In this document: in pieces, positions 4,186 to 6,411 of the stretch
How positions within the stretch are numbered: position 1 is the first letter of the stretch
Layout of the letters: each line of letters starts with the position of its first letter
Assembly (NCBI GenBank): GCA_038231615.1
Contig: JBBRLA010000518.1
Coordinates: 1-6,411, forward strand
DNA: 6,411 nucleotides
Source of the DNA: JBBRLA01 sp038231615
GTDB taxonomy: Bacteria; Myxococcota_A; Polyangia; Palsa-1104; JAEUJZ01
Direction of reading: 5' to 3'
The notes under the pieces: generated by a model
What the model was told of the DNA's origin: nothing
The model's database searches: none
What the model saw: only the letters and a program-made list of their open reading frames with translations
Position numbers and translations under genes: made by a program

Positions 4186-6411
4186 TCGAAAGACGAAAAC
4201 CGAAGACGTTGAGGCGGTACGCGGGCCCGCTCCTGCCGCGGAGCGAGACACGCAAGCCGGCGGCCCGGGCGTTCAAAGAGCCGCCCCGCAGCACCCGCAC
4301 GGAGCCCGTATCGGGGCCTACTGGATTTGTCTCATCTTTAAGCTTGGGCTCATACCAGTCCCAGACCCACTCCCACACGTTGCCGCTCATGCCGTAGAGT
4401 CCCCAGGCGTTGGCTTTCTTCTCCTCGGACTTGACCAGCTTCTCCTGGCCGTTGGCTTTCTTCTCATCCTTGACCGGGTGGACCTTGCCGCCTGCATTCT
4501 TGTCATACCAGGCCACTTCCTCCGGATTCTGCGATCCAGAGTAGAGGAACCCCTGCCTGGCACCCGCGGCATATTCCCACTCGGCCTCGGTAGGCAGGCG
4601 ATACCCAGAGCACTTCAGCTTTGCCGGCCACTCCACCTTCCGCTTGTCTCCGCGCCCGGACACCACATAGCACGAATCAAATCCTTCTACTTTGGACAGG
4701 CGATTGGCGTATTCGGCAGCATCGAAGAAGTCCACGCAGTAGACCGGGAAGTCATGACCACGGCCGGCTTGCTTGCAAGGTGCATTGATCGAAGAAATGC
4801 CGGGGTAGTATTCGTTCCGATTGCCTGCCGGATCTTCCTTCATCAATGCCTGGTACTGCCCCTGAGTCACCTCCGTCTCGAACATGGCGTACGCCCCGGT
4901 AATCTTCACCTTGTGCCTGGCTTCGTCGTCGCTGCAATCCTTGTCCCCGTCGTGGCACCCCATCTCAAACTCCCAAGGTTCGATCCGCACCATCCCCGGC
5001 CGCACGTCCTTCCCCTCCCATCTGGCCCGCATCACTTTGGTCACCTCTCCATCACGCGGGGTCTGCACCTCGGCCTCGCGCGTCCGCGCGGGGCCCTTTT
5101 CGCCCAGCTTCCCGGCCCCCACGCCAGCCACCACGGCCATCGCCAGGGCCCCGACGACGGCCAGCAGCCACCGCCACCCGTATCCGCGCAGCAGGTCGCC
5201 CATCGCAATCCGGTCCCCTGCCCCCAGGCGCAGCCGCAGTTCGTCGAGGTCGGCCGGATCGAAGATGGGCAAGTCCTCCTGCCGCGCGAGTTCGGGCTCC
5301 ATCACCGCCCGCGCCTCTTCCTCGATGGGGCTGCCGATGAACTGCCCGAACAGTTCCTTGGCCCGCTGCGGTTCCAGCACCGCCTGGTGGCTGCTGACCT
5401 TCAGCTCCCAGTGCAGGCGCATCAGTTCATCTTCGGGCGGCTCCTCTCCGAGTTGCTGCAAGAGCACCTGACGCGCCCGGGTTTCGATGCGCTGGTCCGG
5501 TGGCAATGCGGCGTCCGCCGCGCGCATCTCGCGCAGCCACCGGTCCTGCACGGCGGGTTCCCGGTACAGGTGGTGGCCATCGCTCTCGGGGTCGGCCTGC
5601 TGCGAGTCGGCGGCCAGTTCCAGCAGCCGCTGGAGGGCGCGCTGCTCCGGCAGCTTCTCGGTCAGTTCGGGAAGCACGCGGCGCAACACTTCGAGCTGGT
5701 CCCAGCTGGCGTCGGGCACCAGGGCAGCCACCGCGCCCCAGTGGCGCAGGGCGCGCTGGACCTGGGGATCGTCGGACGGCGGCAGGGGCTCCCAGGGGGA
5801 TGAGAGGATGCCCACGCCTTCCTCAGTGAAGAAGCGCGCCATCTGGGGCAGGCCCTGGGCGCTGAGGGGGAAGCGCTGGAGCTTGGCGTCTTCTTCCAGG
5901 CGGCGGATGCTGTCGCGCTCCTCGCCGCCGCGCTCTTCGAGAGGGCGCGGGTCGGGGTCGATCCAGGCGCGCAGGGGGAAGGCGCCCAGGTGGGTGATCC
6001 AGTCGGCCAGGTCCTCGCGGGCCCGGGCAGAGAGGCGCCGCGAGCATACGAGCAGGGCCGCGCCCTCGTGCTGGCGGGCGACCTGCGACAGCGGCAGGGG
6101 CCGGGTGACGGCGCCGGGGACGATCAGGTTGTTGGGGGAAAACTGGAAGTGGAGCCGCCGCAGGCGGACGCCCTGCCGGGTCCAGGCGTCCAGCACGCGC
6201 GAGAGGCCGCCGAGCCAGGGGTGGTCGCGCTTCTCGATGTCCAGGAGGACCACGAGGTCGCGGGCGGCGCGGCGGACCAGGGGAATGGGCACCAGGCGCC
6301 CGGCTTCTCGGGCAGTGGCTTGCAGGGTGGCGGGGACATCGAGTTCGGCGCCACGCTCCTGCCGGGAGAGGCGGCCGAGCAGGGTGGCGCTGTCTTCTAT
6401 GGCGGCGATGG
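4172..6411 (-). CDS. DGR target protein 1: large N-terminal region, membrane segment, FGE/C-type-lectin domain (5' end outside window)
   Basis: The frame is open to the window edge. GTG at 6292 is only an internal candidate: the codons before it (6409-6293) read ELDVPATLQATAREAGRLVP and continue smoothly into the domain, a pattern I recall upstream of the vWA-like part of FGE-fusion proteins. Positions below count from that GTG. Residues 11-120 hold beta-strand-like stretches (DLVVLLDIEKRDHPW, EGAALLVCSRRLSARAR), possibly vWA-like. Residues 180-360 are helical and acidic, unrecognised. Residues 374-394 (WRWLLAVVGALAMAVVAGVGAG) are the single membrane segment. Residues 430-706 are FGE-like: MVRIEPWEFEMG, FETEVTQGQYQALM, GYRLPTEAEWEYAAG, WGLYGMSGNVWEWVWDWYEP, RVLRGGS and GFRLSRSLP, with VRb as the end. 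FGE catalytic cysteines after RGGS are absent. I infer a cytoplasmic N-terminal part joined across the membrane to a variable outside binding domain. An in-frame duplication sits at 4408-4475. Confidence 0.88.
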   Translation of the reverse strand, partial: IAAIEDSATLLGRLSRQERGAELDVPATLQATAREAGRLVPIPLVRRAARDLVVLLDIEKRDHPWLGGLSRVLDAWTRQGVRLRRLHFQFSPNNLIVPGAVTRPLPLSQVARQHEGAALLVCSRRLSARAREDLADWITHLGAFPLRAWIDPDPRPLEERGGEERDSIRRLEEDAKLQRFPLSAQGLPQMARFFTEEGVGILSSPWEPLPPSDDPQVQRALRHWGAVAALVPDASWDQLEVLRRVLPELTEKLPEQRALQRLLELAADSQQADPESDGHHLYREPAVQDRWLREMRAADAALPPDQRIETRARQVLLQQLGEEPPEDELMRLHWELKVSSHQAVLEPQRAKELFGQFIGSPIEEEARAVMEPELARQEDLPIFDPADLDELRLRLGAGDRIAMGDLLRGYGWRWLLAVVGALAMAVVAGVGAGKLGEKGPARTREAEVQTPRDGEVTKVMRARWEGKDVRPGMVRIEPWEFEMGCHDGDKDCSDDEARHKVKITGAYAMFETEVTQGQYQALMKEDPAGNRNEYYPGISSINAPCKQAGRGHDFPVYCVDFFDAAEYANRLSKVEGFDSCYVVSGRGDKRKVEWPAKLKCSGYRLPTEAEWEYAAGARQGFLYSGSQNPEEVAWYDKNAGGKVHPVKDEKKANGQEKLVKSEEKKANAWGLYGMSGNVWEWVWDWYEPKLKDETNPVGPDTGSVRVLRGGSLNARAAGLRVSLRGRSGPAYRLNVFGFRLSRSLP
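4185..4309 (-). repeat. DGR variable region VRb (target gene 1)
   Basis: Gap-free alignment with the TR at 2006-2130 (offset 2179). Of 20 differences, 19 are at TR adenines; the only other one is a G-to-T on the coding strand at 4275 that turns the Trp of GGSW into Leu. Adenine changes reach as far upstream as 4299, turning the TR Glu before RVLRGG into Val. Near the 3' end Asp becomes Val and Ile becomes Phe. The 18-bp 3' end (4203-4186) equals the TR exactly. The near-pure adenine pattern suggests recent mutagenic homing from this TR. Confidence 0.95.
4408..4475 (-). repeat. In-frame tandem duplication inside the FGE domain of target 1
   Basis: CGTTGGCTTTCTTCTC occurs at 4408 and 4450 (42 bp apart), each followed by a related stretch ending CTTGACC, with a 3-base difference between the units. 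The protein reads VKDEKKANGQEKLVKSEEKKANAWGLYG (in pieces: VKDEKKAN, GQEKL, VKSEEKKAN, AWGLYG). Target 2 and ordinary FGE domains have one unit here (HPVAGKLANSWGL), so target 1 carries a charged, surface-loop expansion of about 14 residues. Confidence 0.75.

Noticed and set aside
3481..4251. N-terminal extension of Avd up to 4251 in the same frame
   Set aside because: The extension reads VRb and the HRDC gene in the wrong frame and looks low-complexity; Avd of normal length starts at ATG 3480 in an ATGA overlap.
4478..5803. 441-codon plus-strand open frame opposite target gene 1
   Set aside because: It is the antisense shadow of a gene with strong domain support; its protein is Pro/His/Arg-rich without recognisable domains.
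6124..6292. GTG at 6292 as the true start of target gene 1
   Set aside because: The frame continues to the window edge with coding-like sequence (ELDVPATLQATAREAG) that belongs to the same domain; the start is most likely outside.
1..6411. CRISPR array, tRNA, rRNA or insertion sequence
   Set aside because: No regularly spaced repeats, no cloverleaf-like or rRNA-like stretch, and no transposase core or terminal inverted repeats were seen.

Overview
The window holds a diversity-generating retroelement (DGR) cassette that looks complete except for the 5' end of one target gene. It lies on the minus strand of a GC-rich bacterial genome (about two-thirds G+C by eye, with GC-rich third codon positions, SD-like sites and GTG starts). 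The sequence does not fix the host. DGR-linked FGE/C-type-lectin targets, HRDC accessory proteins and Rpn-type PD-(D/E)XK genes are widespread, so I would only say a GC-rich bacterium with a proteobacterial or myxobacterial/acidobacterial flavour.

Layout, read in the direction of transcription (right to left). (1) 6411-4172: target gene 1, open at the window edge, with a large N-terminal region, one membrane segment and a C-terminal FGE-sulfatase/C-type-lectin domain ending in variable region VRb (4309-4185). (2) 4185-4026: a post-VR element with a perfectly conserved 20-bp hairpin, a terminator candidate, then a sigma70-like promoter candidate. (3) 3995-3477 an HRDC-domain accessory protein, 3480-3133 the Avd accessory protein, and 3136-1817 the DGR reverse transcriptase. 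Each start codon overlaps the preceding stop by 4 bp. (4) The template repeat (TR, 2130-2006) lies inside the 3' part of the RT reading frame and is followed by a strong stem-loop (1984-1961). (5) 1820-990: target gene 2, a small membrane-anchored FGE/C-type-lectin protein ending in VRa (1122-1000). Its start overlaps the RT stop by 4 bp, and it is followed by a second copy of the post-VR element and a terminator candidate.

How it works (established for DGRs as a class): the RT, with Avd, copies TR RNA into cDNA with random errors opposite adenines, and the cDNA replaces the VR in the target gene. The sequence shows the signature directly. Of 20 TR/VRb differences, 19 fall at TR adenines; of 20 TR/VRa differences, 15 do. 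All nine Asn codons of the TR reading are AAC, and no substitution at a TR adenine can create a stop codon in the target frame. Both targets carry a predicted membrane segment, which suggests variable ligand-binding domains displayed outside the cytoplasm.

The left edge (1-737, plus strand) is unrelated. It holds the C-terminal part of an Rpn/PD-(D/E)XK-type protein and a diverged tandem duplicate of its C-terminal module in another frame. The most interesting points are a TR embedded in an RT frame that stays open until it overlaps the next gene, the conserved GCGAAGC hairpin behind both VRs, the wobble-supported stem-loop behind the TR, and the mostly synonymous non-adenine changes in VRa.
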